A stretch of DNA of 64,000 nt from Chitinophaga pendula (GCF_020386615.1 NZ_CP077769.1:6993501-7057500); one strand, 5' to 3'. Positions 45,276-54,568 are shown, numbered from the stretch's first letter. Numbers and translations: made by a program. The notes: generated from the letters alone by a model not told the origin.

Positions 45276-48200
45276 ATGAGGCGATTTATCCAACTTTTTG
45301 CTGTTAGTTTCCTTACCGTAGGTATTGCGGATACTTATGCCCAGCAGCCGAATGGAAGTACCCAACCGGCAGCAAGTGCGCAAGCTGTACCCGCCGCTTA
45401 TAGCAATACCAGTATCAACTACGTCCGTACCTGGGAGCCATCGGTGCCGATGACCGATCCTGCGGCCGTAGCTGGCAATAATAACGTGCGGCAGGTAAAA
45501 CAGAACACCCAGTATTTCGACGGGCTGGGACGCCCATTACAGACGGTGAGTAAAGCGATGGGCACCGGCGGTAAGGACATCGTTGCCCCGGTGGTGTACG
45601 ATGCTTTCGGGCGGGAGCAGTTTAAATACCTGCCTTATGTATCCCCGGCTGGTGATGGTAAGTTCAAAGCGAATCCTTTTGCGGAGCAGTCTCAGTTTAT
45701 GAGCGGGTATTATCCTGGAGAATCCGTTTACTATGGAGAGACGGAATTCGAAGCCTCTCCGCTGAACCGGGTGATGAAATCCTATGCGCCGGGCAACAGC
45801 TGGGCACGTACGGGCGGCAATCGTCCTGCCGGGAGTGAGTACCTGGTGAATACCGCTGCCGATGCGGTAACGATCTGGGACATGCCGTTGAACGGTACTT
45901 TACCTTCCCGGGTAGGTGCATATCCTGCGGGAGAGTTGTACAAGAACGTCGTGAAGGACGAACATGGCAAGAGTGTAGTAGAGTTTAAAGACAAGCAGGA
46001 CCGGGTGATCCTGAAGAAAGTACAGTTGCTGGATAATGCCGTGGATGGACATGCGGGCTGGCTATGCACTTACTACGTGTATGATGATCTCAATAACCTG
46101 CGTTTCGTATTGCCACCTAAAGCGGTAGAATCCCTGCTCAGCAACAACTGGACGTTTGCCGCCGGGGTAGCGGAGGAATTATGTTTTCAGTATAAATACG
46201 ATGGCCGTCGCCGGATGATCGAAAAGCGGGTGCCCGGTGTGACGGCTCCTACAGAGCTGACGTACGATGTGCGCGACCGTTTAGTTTTCAGTAGAGATGG
46301 TAATCTGGCTGCTGCCGGTAAGTGGCTGGTGACCTTTTACGATGGGCTGAACCGTCCTACCATGACAGCGTTTTACGCCAGTACGGATGGCCGGGAGACT
46401 TTGCAGACAGGCATGAACGCCGCCGTATCCAATACGACTACGGTGACCTATGATTTCCCGGTGCCTGCTGTACTGACGGTGAGTCAGCATGATAATCGCC
46501 CGAAATACCAGGCTTCTCAGAATATAGACTTTATGGATGGATTTGATACCAACAGTACCGATACGGATGGAGAGATTGTTCCGGGCGGTAAAGTAGGTAC
46601 TACCATACTGACTGTTACCAATCCATTGCCTACGCTGGATGCCAGCAAGGTCGATCCACTGACCTATACTTTTTACGATAATTATGAGTACACCGGCGCA
46701 CATGCCTTGCGCGCTGCCGACCTGAATAAACCACAGAGTACGGACCCTGCCCGTGAAGTAGCTACCGCTGCCAGCAGCATGATCCGTGGGCTGGTAACCG
46801 GTACTAAAGTGCGCGTACTGGGTACCAACCAATGGTTGACCACCACTTCCCACTATGACGACAAAGGCCGCGTGATCCAGGCGATCGCCGATAATGTGAA
46901 TGGCAACCAGGATGTGGTGAGCACATTGTATGGATTTAACGGTCAGGTACTCAGTACTTACCAGTATCATAACAATGCGAAGAGTGTCCCTACTACCAGT
47001 ACGCGCATACTGACGGTGCTGGACTACGACGATGCCGGCAGATTACTTACGGTGCGTAAACAGATCAATGATCAGCCTTTGAAGGTGATTGCCACCAACG
47101 AGTATGACGCCATGGGTCAGCTGCAAACCAAAACCCTGGGTAACAACCTCGAGACACTGAACTATGCCTACAATATCCGTGGCTGGCTGAAAGGGATCAA
47201 CAAAAATTATATCACCGCCAACGAAACACATTTCTTCGGGACTGAGTTGCACTATGACTACGGTTATACCGCTGGTCAGTACAACGGTAATATCGCCGGT
47301 GCTACCTGGCGGAGTGCCGGAGATGGACAGCGCCGCTCTTATGGTTACGGCTATGATGCTGCTAACCGCCTGCTGAAAGCGGACTTCACCGAAGGGAATG
47401 GCAGCACCTGGGCCACCGGCGCAAAAAACTTCAGCATACAGATGGGAGATGGGATCAATCCTACTTCCGCCTACGATGCGAATGGTAATATCAAAGCCAT
47501 GACCCAGCAAGGTTTGAAGGGCACCAGCAGTGCCCCGATCGACCAGCTGACTTACGAATATTTAGCGAATAGTAATAAACTGAAAGGTGTGACCGATGCG
47601 GTGAATGATCCTACCTCTACACTGGGAGATTTTAAAGAGATCAACGGCACCGGTACGAACGACTACGCCTACGACAGCAACGGTAACCTGACCCAGGATG
47701 GCAACAAAGGGATCGCTGCTAATGGGATCGTCTATAATCACCTGAACCTGCCGGCGCAGATCACCGTAGCTGGCAAAGGAACTATCTCTTATTTGTATGA
47801 TGCCGCTGGTGCCAAACTGCGTAAGACCGTAGTAGACAATACCGGTGGTACTGCTAAAACGACCATCACCGATTACATCGGTGGGTTTGTCTACCAGAAT
47901 GACACCTTACAGTTCTTCGGCCACGAAGAAGGCCGGGTACGCTGGGTAGCCGGTGGTCCGGTATTCGACTATTTCTTAAAAGATCACCTGGGCAACACCC
48001 GCATGGTGCTGACCGAACAGACGGACTTCTCCATGTATGCCGCTACGATGGAATCATCCAACGCAGCGAAAGAGAATGCACTATTCAGCAATATCGAAGA
48101 GACGCGTAGTCCTAAACCGGTGGGTTACCCATCCGGGCAGGATCAAAACGAATTCACCGCCAAACTGAACGCCAAAAGCGGCGGCAAAAAGATCGGTCCT

Positions 48201-49625
48201 TCCCTGGTACTGAAAGTAATGGCCGGTGACACCATCCAGCTGAGTGCGCAGGCGTTCTATAAATCACAAGGACCTTCCAATAACAAAGTCGCCACCCCGG
48301 TAGAAGATATGGTCGCCGACCTGGCTGCTGCCTTCAGTACCAGCACGCAGGAGTCCTCGATACACGGCAATGCGCAGCAGTCCGGCAACAGTCCGTTTAC
48401 CAGCAACTTCTACAGCAATGATTACCAACGTCTGAAAGAACGCGACCAGGACCCGAATCAGCCCGATAAACCCAAAGCCTACCTGAACTTTGTATTGTTC
48501 GACGAGCAGTTTAACTTAGTAGAAGATAACAGTGGCGTGAAGCAGGTGAAAGCCGAGCCGGATCAGTTGCAGCAGCTGGCGGTCGATAAGACGGTGATGA
48601 GTAAGAGTGGTTACCTGTATGTCTACACCTCTAACGAAAGTCAGCAGGATGTGTTCTTTGATAATGTAATGGTAGGTAGAGCAGCAGGGCCTATCCTGGA
48701 GGAGACGCATTATTATCCTTTTGGATTGACGATGGCAGGGATAAGTAATAGTGCGTTGAAAGGTGCGAATTACCCGGAGAACAGGAAGAAGTATAACGGG
48801 ATAGAGTTTACGAATGAGTTGGATTGGGATACGTATGATGCCTTTTATAGAAACCTGGACCCTCAGATCGGTAGATGGAACCAGATAGATCCGAAGACGG
48901 AGAATATGGAGATGTGGAGTCCGTATGTATCTAATTATGATAATCCTGTTCGTTTTAATGACTTTTTAGGTGATGAGCCGGATGGGCCTGGCGATGAAGA
49001 CAAGCGGTATGGATTGATTACAGGGAGGGAATATGCATTGACATCAGCCACTGATTTCGGTTCTTCTCTTAAACGGGTAGGACAATACACTGTGGGAGTA
49101 TTAAATGAATTAGTAGCAGGAATAAATCAGAATCTAAATCCAGTTTACTTTGCAGGAAATGGTGCTCAGGCTTTAGTTACGGGTAAGGACTTTCAAACTG
49201 GGAAACCGATGAATACTGGCGATGCAGCAGTTAGTATTTTATCTGCTATTCCGGTTGGTAAAGCTTTTCAAATGATAGGAAAACTATCAGGTGTAGTTGA
49301 GGGGGCTGCGATTCAAACAACAGGACGAGCTGTGAAGCAAGCAGCCAATTTAAACTTGAGTCCATACAATGATGCTCTTGGTTTGGCTAAAACAAAAGGT
49401 GGTGATTTTGCCAAAGCTGCTGAAGTGACGAGGACATTTGCGGAAGGGATTGATAAGAAATTTATTAAAAATCTCAAAGCAGAAGGTATTGTTACTAAAG
49501 ATGGCTTAAAGCAGTATCAAGGGCAATTAAATAAGGCAATAGAACAGTTTAAGGCTAGGGAAAAAGATTACTCAGTGCAAGAAGCAAGATTGGAAACAAT
49601 TAATAAAGTACTAAAATTATGGTAA
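45276..49625 (+). CDS. Rhs/YD-repeat polymorphic toxin with DUF6443 N-terminal domain
   Basis: 1,449 residues. Signal peptide (ending DTYAQQ), then a DUF6443-type start (SINYVRTWEPSVPMTD, QYFDGLGRPLQTVSKA), many YD repeats forming a shell (for example DYDDAGRLLTVRKQ, NEYDAMGQLQTK), DHLGNTRMVLTEQ, and the conserved Rhs core end KYNGIEFTNELDWDTYDAFYR and QIGRWNQIDP near 1170-1205. Beyond about residue 1240 the sequence turns AT-rich and variable: this is the exchangeable C-terminal toxin (about 210 residues, ending LETINKVLKLW) of a type I do not recognise. The next gene overlaps by 7 nt and is probably its immunity gene. Confidence 0.93.
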   Translation: MRRFIQLFAVSFLTVGIADTYAQQPNGSTQPAASAQAVPAAYSNTSINYVRTWEPSVPMTDPAAVAGNNNVRQVKQNTQYFDGLGRPLQTVSKAMGTGGKDIVAPVVYDAFGREQFKYLPYVSPAGDGKFKANPFAEQSQFMSGYYPGESVYYGETEFEASPLNRVMKSYAPGNSWARTGGNRPAGSEYLVNTAADAVTIWDMPLNGTLPSRVGAYPAGELYKNVVKDEHGKSVVEFKDKQDRVILKKVQLLDNAVDGHAGWLCTYYVYDDLNNLRFVLPPKAVESLLSNNWTFAAGVAEELCFQYKYDGRRRMIEKRVPGVTAPTELTYDVRDRLVFSRDGNLAAAGKWLVTFYDGLNRPTMTAFYASTDGRETLQTGMNAAVSNTTTVTYDFPVPAVLTVSQHDNRPKYQASQNIDFMDGFDTNSTDTDGEIVPGGKVGTTILTVTNPLPTLDASKVDPLTYTFYDNYEYTGAHALRAADLNKPQSTDPAREVATAASSMIRGLVTGTKVRVLGTNQWLTTTSHYDDKGRVIQAIADNVNGNQDVVSTLYGFNGQVLSTYQYHNNAKSVPTTSTRILTVLDYDDAGRLLTVRKQINDQPLKVIATNEYDAMGQLQTKTLGNNLETLNYAYNIRGWLKGINKNYITANETHFFGTELHYDYGYTAGQYNGNIAGATWRSAGDGQRRSYGYGYDAANRLLKADFTEGNGSTWATGAKNFSIQMGDGINPTSAYDANGNIKAMTQQGLKGTSSAPIDQLTYEYLANSNKLKGVTDAVNDPTSTLGDFKEINGTGTNDYAYDSNGNLTQDGNKGIAANGIVYNHLNLPAQITVAGKGTISYLYDAAGAKLRKTVVDNTGGTAKTTITDYIGGFVYQNDTLQFFGHEEGRVRWVAGGPVFDYFLKDHLGNTRMVLTEQTDFSMYAATMESSNAAKENALFSNIEETRSPKPVGYPSGQDQNEFTAKLNAKSGGKKIGPSLVLKVMAGDTIQLSAQAFYKSQGPSNNKVATPVEDMVADLAAAFSTSTQESSIHGNAQQSGNSPFTSNFYSNDYQRLKERDQDPNQPDKPKAYLNFVLFDEQFNLVEDNSGVKQVKAEPDQLQQLAVDKTVMSKSGYLYVYTSNESQQDVFFDNVMVGRAAGPILEETHYYPFGLTMAGISNSALKGANYPENRKKYNGIEFTNELDWDTYDAFYRNLDPQIGRWNQIDPKTENMEMWSPYVSNYDNPVRFNDFLGDEPDGPGDEDKRYGLITGREYALTSATDFGSSLKRVGQYTVGVLNELVAGINQNLNPVYFAGNGAQALVTGKDFQTGKPMNTGDAAVSILSAIPVGKAFQMIGKLSGVVEGAAIQTTGRAVKQAANLNLSPYNDALGLAKTKGGDFAKAAEVTRTFAEGIDKKFIKNLKAEGIVTKDGLKQYQGQLNKAIEQFKAREKDYSVQEARLETINKVLKLW

Positions 49626-49888
49626 ATAGTGACTTGATATTAAAATTTGAAAATACAACCGAAGCACCGTTAATGATCGTTATAGATCCTCCTTGTACAG
49701 ATTATACAGTAGAGCCGGGGCAAAATCTGAAATTAAAAATAGTAGGCTATAGAGATATTAGTGAAGATGTTAGCAACATTGTTGACGTGAGATATTCTAA
49801 TCAAAATGTAATTAATATTGATATCAATTATAGTTTTAGATTAATTGTTGTTATCAATAATGAAGAAGAAATAATATGGGGATTCTAA
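49619..49888 (+). CDS. Probable immunity protein for the Rhs toxin
   Basis: 89 residues; its ATG lies inside the last codons of the Rhs gene (7-nt overlap), the usual coupling of toxin and immunity genes. The sequence is a small beta-rich acidic protein (ILKFENTTEAPLMIVIDPP, YTVEPGQNLKLKIVGY, FRLIVVINNEEEIIWGF). No family recognised. Base composition is AT-rich like the toxin end. Role inferred from position only. Confidence 0.7.
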   Translation: MVNSDLILKFENTTEAPLMIVIDPPCTDYTVEPGQNLKLKIVGYRDISEDVSNIVDVRYSNQNVINIDINYSFRLIVVINNEEEIIWGF

Positions 49889-50122
49889 TATGGAGAAAAT
49901 AAGAGAACATCTCATTCTTATTTAGAAAATCAAAGATTTTAGATATACTGACGTTTTTATCAAACTAAGATGGTATATATAAATTTTGCTTTGATTTAGC
50001 AATTAAGAAATACTATATTTCAGCATATTGAGATATTTAGAGAACTGTCTCGGTTGCAGCTAAATACTCTATTGTAAATACAGGCTGTTATTTTGTTGTT
50101 TTAGAAGCCCTCTTGAGTTAGA
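49889..50122. other. AT-rich intergenic region
   Basis: 234 bp with no supported gene. A 12-codon frame starting ATG 49891 ends at once and is probably debris. Confidence 0.4.
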
Positions 50123-50350
50123 CTAAGTTTCAGACAATAATTCATTGGCATCGACTTCAAGTGCCAGCATTAATTTAATTACCGTTGATAATCTGACATC
50201 GCTTTCCCCTCGTTCAATTTTACCTACTTGAATATGTTCCATATCGGCTAGCGCAGCAAGTGCACGCTGGCTTAAACTTTTTGCTTCTCTGAGAGATTTC
50301 AGGTTCTGTCCGAACTTTATTAACCGATTTGTAATCTCATTCTCCATCAA
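50123..50350 (-). CDS. XRE family transcriptional regulator
   Basis: 75 residues forming one Cro/C1-type helix-turn-helix (LKSLREAKSLSQRALAALADM, HIQVGKIERGESDVRLSTVIKLMLALEV). It should bind DNA as a dimer. A 34-bp palindrome lies 23 bp upstream of its start codon and is a good candidate operator for self-control. Two decayed pieces of close relatives of this gene lie at 54632-54718 and 55257-55303, so the gene has been copied within the island with each cassette. Confidence 0.88.
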   Translation of the reverse strand: MMENEITNRLIKFGQNLKSLREAKSLSQRALAALADMEHIQVGKIERGESDVRLSTVIKLMLALEVDANELLSET

Positions 50351-50372
50351 ACAAAGTCAAAGGAAAAAAATG

Positions 50373-50406
50373 ACAATATTGGAGTATTATAGTACTCCAA
50401 TATTGT
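50373..50406. promoter_or_regulatory. 34-bp palindrome upstream of the xre gene
   Basis: ACAATATTGGAGTA (50373-50386) and its exact inverse (50393-50406) separated by TTATAG. It lies between the xre start and the rightward gene at 50536, as an operator would. T-runs flank it on both sides (50407-50413 on the plus strand; on the minus strand after 50373), so a terminator is the alternative. Confidence 0.6.
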
Positions 50407-50535
50407 TTTTTTGTTTTACCTTCGTGACACTATAATAGAGAATGTTATGTAGCCTGCTACGAAGATTGATCATGTACTGAATAGCATTATTGAAGCATAG
50501 CCAATTACTAGTCATATTCTAAAATCAAATACCAC

Positions 50536-50802
50536 ATGAAGAGAACCAATCCCCAAAATGGAAACATGCTTTTTGATATCCACAGCATGTTATTTGATAC
50601 CCCGATTACATTTAGAGAGAAAGTATGTGAGCAATGCTCATGGAGCGTCCCCACTTTTTACAGGAAAATGAAAAGTATGGATAGAGTTAGCGGTAAAAAG
50701 CTAATTTCTGCCCTGAGTAATGCTGAAGTAGATATGATAATGAAAGTTTTTGATGAAGTGTATAGAGATACATGGAATTACTTTGATAAGTACAGAAAGT
50801 GA
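50536..50802 (+). CDS. Hypothetical protein, possible DNA-binding
   Basis: 88 residues, acidic and basic helices, with CSWSVPTFYRKMKSM followed by SGKKLISALSNAEVDMIMKVFDEVY; the first part could be a helix-turn-helix. I do not recognise the family. It is divergent from xre across the palindrome and is followed by a 9-bp hairpin (50822-50842). A partner of the XRE regulator is possible. Confidence 0.55.
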   Translation: MKRTNPQNGNMLFDIHSMLFDTPITFREKVCEQCSWSVPTFYRKMKSMDRVSGKKLISALSNAEVDMIMKVFDEVYRDTWNYFDKYRK

Positions 50803-50821
50803 TAAGAGCATTGTACTTTAA

Positions 50822-50842
50822 CGTAACCCCGAAGGGGTTACG
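50822..50842. repeat. Small perfect hairpin after the 88-aa gene
   Basis: CGTAACCCC and GGGGTTACG around GAA, without a T-tract. Possibly a weak terminator. Confidence 0.45.
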
Positions 50843-50892
50843 AATTGGTTGTGATAATTGTAAAGAGAGAATAGTGTTGTATTTATAAGGGG

Positions 50893-50970
50893 AAGCCCAA
50901 AGCCTGCCTGGACTTTGTATTGTTCGACGAGCAATTTAACTTAGTGGAAAATAATAACAGGGTGAAATAG
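50893..50970 (+). pseudogene. Fragment of an rhs core gene
   Basis: Reads KPKACLDFVLFDEQFNLVENNN then RVK and a stop. It matches the intact Rhs gene at 48468-48545 (KPKAYLNFVLFDEQFNLVED) with about 12 mismatches over 75 bases. The frame has no start and stops at TAG 50968. It is the relic of a second rhs gene whose toxin end has been lost, and directly precedes a small immunity-like gene. Confidence 0.85.
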
Positions 50971-50987
50971 TGCCAATATATTACTAT

Positions 50988-51320
50988 ATGAGCCATAAAT
51001 ATATAGTTGTTCCTAAGAATCAAGAAGCAATGGATGCTTTAAATTATGATAATGCAACCCCCGAGCAATTAATCGAAATAGTTTTAACAGATCAGGAATT
51101 TCAGATATTATCTGATAAAGACTTTTTTCAGTCTATTAATACAATTGCTACTGTTAATATTGATATTTATGAAGATGATAGTATAAAAGATAGAGAAGAG
51201 TTAGAAAGAGTGCTTAAAAGCGATATTTTTAAAATTGAATATATCGATAAGATTAAGCAAATTAGAATTCTCTTTGAAGAAGCTTTAGAGAGGGCGACTG
51301 GAGTATTCTTTTATTTCTGA
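50988..51320 (+). CDS. Immunity-like hypothetical protein
   Basis: 110 residues from ATG 50988 (MSHKYIVVPKNQEAMDAL); a GTG at 50970 would overlap the rhs relic. Acidic, helix and strand mixed (TPEQLIEIVLTDQEFQIL, ATVNIDIYEDDSIKDREELERVL). No family recognised. Placed 18 bp after an rhs fragment, so it is likely the immunity gene of a lost toxin. Confidence 0.55.
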   Translation: MSHKYIVVPKNQEAMDALNYDNATPEQLIEIVLTDQEFQILSDKDFFQSINTIATVNIDIYEDDSIKDREELERVLKSDIFKIEYIDKIKQIRILFEEALERATGVFFYF

Positions 51321-51611
51321 CGAACTATACTTATAAATTCAGCTCATTGCTACTGTTATAATAAGCGAACCTATATGAAATAGCGTATGTTACAATACAT
51401 GAAAGTTCTAACTACAATAGATCATTTTGAGAATAAAGCTATTGGGTTATTGAAGGACAAATATCAATTCAAGTAAAAGGACTTTTTTGAAATGGGCTTA
51501 AGAATGTGTTAATCGGAATAGGTATTAGAAGAGAGGGATAAAAATGAAGATACAAGACCTGAAGTAACATAATTATTGAGAAATCAAAAATCAAGTAGCA
51601 CACAATAATTG
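51321..51611. other. AT-rich stretch with gene debris
   Basis: 291 bp. Contains a copy of GAACCTATATGAAATA (51367-51382) that also forms the last codons of the intact gene ending at 54184, so it is probably the decayed 3' end of a relative of that gene. A 25-codon frame from ATG 51399 ends at TAA and looks like debris. Confidence 0.5.
51367..51390 (+). repeat. Direct repeat copy 1 (gene 3'-end relic)
   Basis: 16-bp exact match plus partial extension with 54173-54196. In the second copy the sequence encodes the REPI-stop end of an intact gene. Confidence 0.6.
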
Positions 51612-52166
51612 ATGAAAAAGATATTTTTTTTGACGATCTATTTTTTATTTCTAATAGGTTGCCAACCTGCTCTTCCCGAAAAATATACAATAGGTGTAGT
51701 AGCGCTCCATATACCTGCCAATATGAAAATTGTTGAAGGAAACGGAACTGATAGCCGCGTGTCATACTGGATCAATAGGCATAATGATACTTTTTATGTT
51801 GAGTATGGAGCGCCTAACATAATTGATAATCTATTCAACCCACCACCTGTGGTATACGACATGAAAAATATTGAACTGCCAAAAAGAATTTTGGGCAGGA
51901 TACCAGCGCCTGATGAAGCTTTGTTTTCGAAAACTCCCAAGGAAGATATGGAGCAGAATGTATTTGATCAAAACTACTATAGGTATGATACAATTAATGG
52001 GATTGTAGCAAAAATAATTCAACCAAAAGTTATAGGAAAAGGAATGACGGGTATTTACATATACGAACTGAAGGATAAACATGCTCTCAGTATCTATGCA
52101 ATGGATCTGGATTATAAATCAAATGATGAAGCTTTGGGTGTTTTTAGAACTATTAAATACAAATGA
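51612..52166 (+). CDS. Hypothetical lipoprotein of the toxin-immunity island
   Basis: 184 residues from ATG 51612. Lipoprotein signal with lipobox LIGCQP at residue 18. The mature part (VVALHIPANMKIVEGNG, VSYWINRHNDTFYVEYG, NYYRYDTINGIVAKIIQPK, GMTGIYIYELKDKHALSIYAMDL) resembles small membrane-anchored beta proteins. Membrane anchoring would suit protection against a toxin acting in the periplasm or at the membrane. Family and function unknown. Confidence 0.65.
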   Translation: MKKIFFLTIYFLFLIGCQPALPEKYTIGVVALHIPANMKIVEGNGTDSRVSYWINRHNDTFYVEYGAPNIIDNLFNPPPVVYDMKNIELPKRILGRIPAPDEALFSKTPKEDMEQNVFDQNYYRYDTINGIVAKIIQPKVIGKGMTGIYIYELKDKHALSIYAMDLDYKSNDEALGVFRTIKYK

Positions 52167-52216
52167 TTTTGCTTGTGACAGAACCGTTCGAAGCATTAAG
52201 ATAAATAATTGATATT

Positions 52217-52582
52217 ATGGATTTTGATAGTTACTATTGGCATGATTCTATTTTAGAGAGTATTTTTATTGATAGGAGAGATCCTGGCAATAATGATATT
52301 ATTGAGATGATCATTGATTGGTATGAAGGGGAGTCAAAGTCAAAAATTATATTTAAGGGGGTTTGCCTATTTAAGGCGACAATGAATGCTGGCATTGTTG
52401 TAAATGAAGCAATTGATATTGCTTATATAGCTCCTGTTGATGATCCAGATCTATTATCTTTTTATCAAAGATGGAAAGGAGGATTTGACAACGTTAAGTT
52501 ATATTGCTATATAATAAAGACATCTGCAACGGGAAGTGAAATAAAGATATTAGCTCAAACAGTAGAGGAGGTTCTAATATAG
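52217..52582 (+). CDS. Immunity-like hypothetical protein
   Basis: 121 residues starting MDFDSYYWHDSILESIFIDR. The YYWHDS start and the later KIIFKGVCLFKATMNAGIVV segment recall a group of small beta proteins that often follow Rhs genes in Bacteroidota. Role as immunity protein is inferred from that and from the setting; no toxin partner is left beside it. Confidence 0.6.
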   Translation: MDFDSYYWHDSILESIFIDRRDPGNNDIIEMIIDWYEGESKSKIIFKGVCLFKATMNAGIVVNEAIDIAYIAPVDDPDLLSFYQRWKGGFDNVKLYCYIIKTSATGSEIKILAQTVEEVLI

Positions 52583-52700
52583 AAGGAGAATGTAGTAGAG
52601 ATGATACATCTTTAATAACCTTACCTAGATACGTTTCATCTCATACAGTGCTGTGAGCGTATGCAGCCATAAGTTTTGGCTTCTTGCAAAATATATAGCT

Positions 52701-52961
52701 ATGGAAGAATATCCAATTTTGGCTGGGAATCAGGTTGCGTTACTTAGAGCCGCATTTGATACCGGGCATGTACTTGATGAAGATCAGCGACTAGCGATCA
52801 ATAGTGACCAAAAAGTTTATACTGTATTTGAAAATATCGATGAGGCATTGATAGCTGCCAGTGAAATAATAAATGGGAATAAAAATATTGAATGTGTTAT
52901 ATATGATAAGGATGAAAATCCAATGCACTATCTGACTTATAAAGATATGAACTGTTTATAG
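52701..52961 (+). CDS. Hypothetical protein, immunity-like
   Basis: 86 residues from ATG 52701 (MEEYPILAGNQVALLRAAFDTG). The frame extends back to a GTG at 52653, but those codons look random. Segments DQKVYTVFENIDEALIAASEII and ECVIYDKDENPMHYLTY suggest a small alpha/beta protein. Unknown family. Confidence 0.5.
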   Translation: MEEYPILAGNQVALLRAAFDTGHVLDEDQRLAINSDQKVYTVFENIDEALIAASEIINGNKNIECVIYDKDENPMHYLTYKDMNCL

Positions 52962-53103
52962 ACTTCTATCACCTTCTATTGGGGCTAGTATAGAATGTTT
53001 GACGAACTGGTGCCTGTATATGCATAATTAAAAGTGTAATTGGACATATATAGGCAAAACACATAGTACCCAATTGCAAAAAGCAAGATTTAATATAAAT
53101 AGG
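52962..53103. other. Short AT-rich gap
   Basis: 142 bp between two island genes; nothing recognised. Confidence 0.4.
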
Positions 53104-53586
53104 ATGAATACTGAAGAAGAAATGAAAGAAAAATCAATGTCGGAGTCGGGTTTAGATATTGACTGGTATTTTACAGATGCTTCAGGGAAAATTGCCATTG
53201 TCGCTTCTGCAGGTGGGATGTTACCTGACGTAGTTGTAAATAATATGGAGAAATTGAAGGGGATGATTAAATATTTTCGATCTCTTCCTGTATTATCTAA
53301 TGAGATTTTGATAGAAGAACGGGTGGTTCAAGAGATATCTGGTCATTCAGAAGAACAAAAAAAGGCATATTTAAGAGACGTGCATTATATGGTCTCTAGG
53401 GGGTTCTACTATTTCGATAAAGAAGTACTAAATAACTACTATGATTTACGATATTATTTGAAAGCAAGTCCGATAAAACCTTTAATTATCAATCGAGATA
53501 CTGATGGGCACTTGTTTTTACCTGAAGCGATTATAAATAGTAATCTGTCGGATTTGAAGGCGTTCACCGTTGATCAAATCAAATAA
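53104..53586 (+). CDS. Immunity-like hypothetical protein
   Basis: 160 residues from ATG 53104 (MNTEEEMKEKSMSESGLD); a TTG ten codons upstream also fits. Contains LDIDWYFTDASGKIAIVASAG and YYFDKEVLNNYYDLRYYLKA. Proteins with the DWYFTDxxGKIAxVASAG start are common in Bacteroidota near Rhs genes, from memory, and are thought to be immunity proteins. No domain name assigned. Confidence 0.6.
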   Translation: MNTEEEMKEKSMSESGLDIDWYFTDASGKIAIVASAGGMLPDVVVNNMEKLKGMIKYFRSLPVLSNEILIEERVVQEISGHSEEQKKAYLRDVHYMVSRGFYYFDKEVLNNYYDLRYYLKASPIKPLIINRDTDGHLFLPEAIINSNLSDLKAFTVDQIK

Positions 53587-53665
53587 CAATATTAGCTGGA
53601 CCAAAAGTATAAAGGCTAGTATTTATAGGTGTCAATTCATATAGGATAAAATCTATTTTTTGAAC

Positions 53666-54184
53666 ATGCATTTCTTAAAATCATCTTTTTTTCGAAAGTT
53701 ATCACCTAGTAAAAAACAAGCACCCACAATAGAAATGCCACTTTCTTCAACATTTGCGCGAGATGTAGAAAAAGCCATATGTCTATTAAGTAATGGAGAT
53801 GGGAGTAATAGTAACGAGGAAGTTTTGACGTTATTTATTGATAACGGAATAAAGCGTAGAGAAGCTGGAGAGATTTTACTGTTCTTACCTATTGTGTTTG
53901 TACGGCTTTTACTTCCGCAATTTGATTGGCCTGATTCATTTTACGAACCAATTACTGGACAGCAGAATGAGTACGTAACAAAGCGATATGATGAAGTTCC
54001 CTCATTTCGAATTATCTCGCAAGTAGCAAATGCCTATTTTGAAAATAAACCTGAAAAAGATACTATACTGAAAATTGCGGGACGTAGTGCCGAATTTCAT
54101 TCAATTAACAATTTGCTTTTGAAAGGATTGAAACTAGATGAAATTAAGGTGACATTAAGTGTTGTAATGCGTGAACCTATATGA
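53666..54184 (+). CDS. Hypothetical protein of the immunity island
   Basis: 172 residues from ATG 53666 (MHFLKSSFFRKLSPSKK). Helical throughout (TFARDVEKAICLLSNG, EAGEILLFLPIVFVRLLLPQF, LRIISQVANAYFENK-like segment, EFHSINNLLLKGLKLDEIKV). Its last codons match the relic at 51367-51390. No family recognised; the long hydrophobic helix in the middle could touch a membrane. Confidence 0.58.
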   Translation: MHFLKSSFFRKLSPSKKQAPTIEMPLSSTFARDVEKAICLLSNGDGSNSNEEVLTLFIDNGIKRREAGEILLFLPIVFVRLLLPQFDWPDSFYEPITGQQNEYVTKRYDEVPSFRIISQVANAYFENKPEKDTILKIAGRSAEFHSINNLLLKGLKLDEIKVTLSVVMREPI

Positions 54185-54196
54185 AATAACGGATGT
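54173..54196 (+). repeat. Direct repeat copy 2
   Basis: Partner of 51367-51390, overlapping the stop codon of the 53666 gene. Confidence 0.6.
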
Positions 54197-54202
54197 AAAA
54201 TT

Positions 54203-54568
54203 ATGATATCAATCGGGAAGAACGGAGAATTGTTAGAGTATCTTACTGGAGATAACTCTCTTATAAGTGCTAAGATTAACAAAATTGAAATTGAGTTTAA
54301 TGAAGAATCTGGAGACTCAGTAGGGATATATATTGACAGACTATATGCGAAAAGTAATAAGCGAATTTTACTACTCTTTACAAATATCAGCACTTTTGAT
54401 TTTGGTTATGATGGGCCTAAATATTCCTATTATATTGACCGATATAAACTGATTGCTACTAAAGAAGATTTCTATTTTTGTATCGATCCATTAGATGATT
54501 CTGATTTAATATCTCCAAGTGATCAAAATATAATCAGGTCTCAAAATATCGAGGGTTTCCTTATTTAG
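54203..54568 (+). CDS. Immunity-like hypothetical protein
   Basis: 121 residues, 18 bp after the previous gene. Acidic beta-rich protein (NKIEIEFNEESGDSVGIYIDR, RILLLFTNISTFDFGYDG, DFYFCIDPLDDSDL). Pattern suits a toxin-neutralising protein; family unknown. An xre relic lies downstream. Confidence 0.55.
   Translation: MISIGKNGELLEYLTGDNSLISAKINKIEIEFNEESGDSVGIYIDRLYAKSNKRILLLFTNISTFDFGYDGPKYSYYIDRYKLIATKEDFYFCIDPLDDSDLISPSDQNIIRSQNIEGFLI

Noticed and set aside
14506..50437. GACACTATAATA shared between 14506-14517 and 50426-50437
   Set aside because: A 12-base match; many such pairs are expected by chance in 64 kb, and the contexts differ.
51399..51476. 25-codon frame MKVLTTIDHFENKAIGLL...
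   Set aside because: Too short and without family signs; more likely the remains of a deleted island gene.
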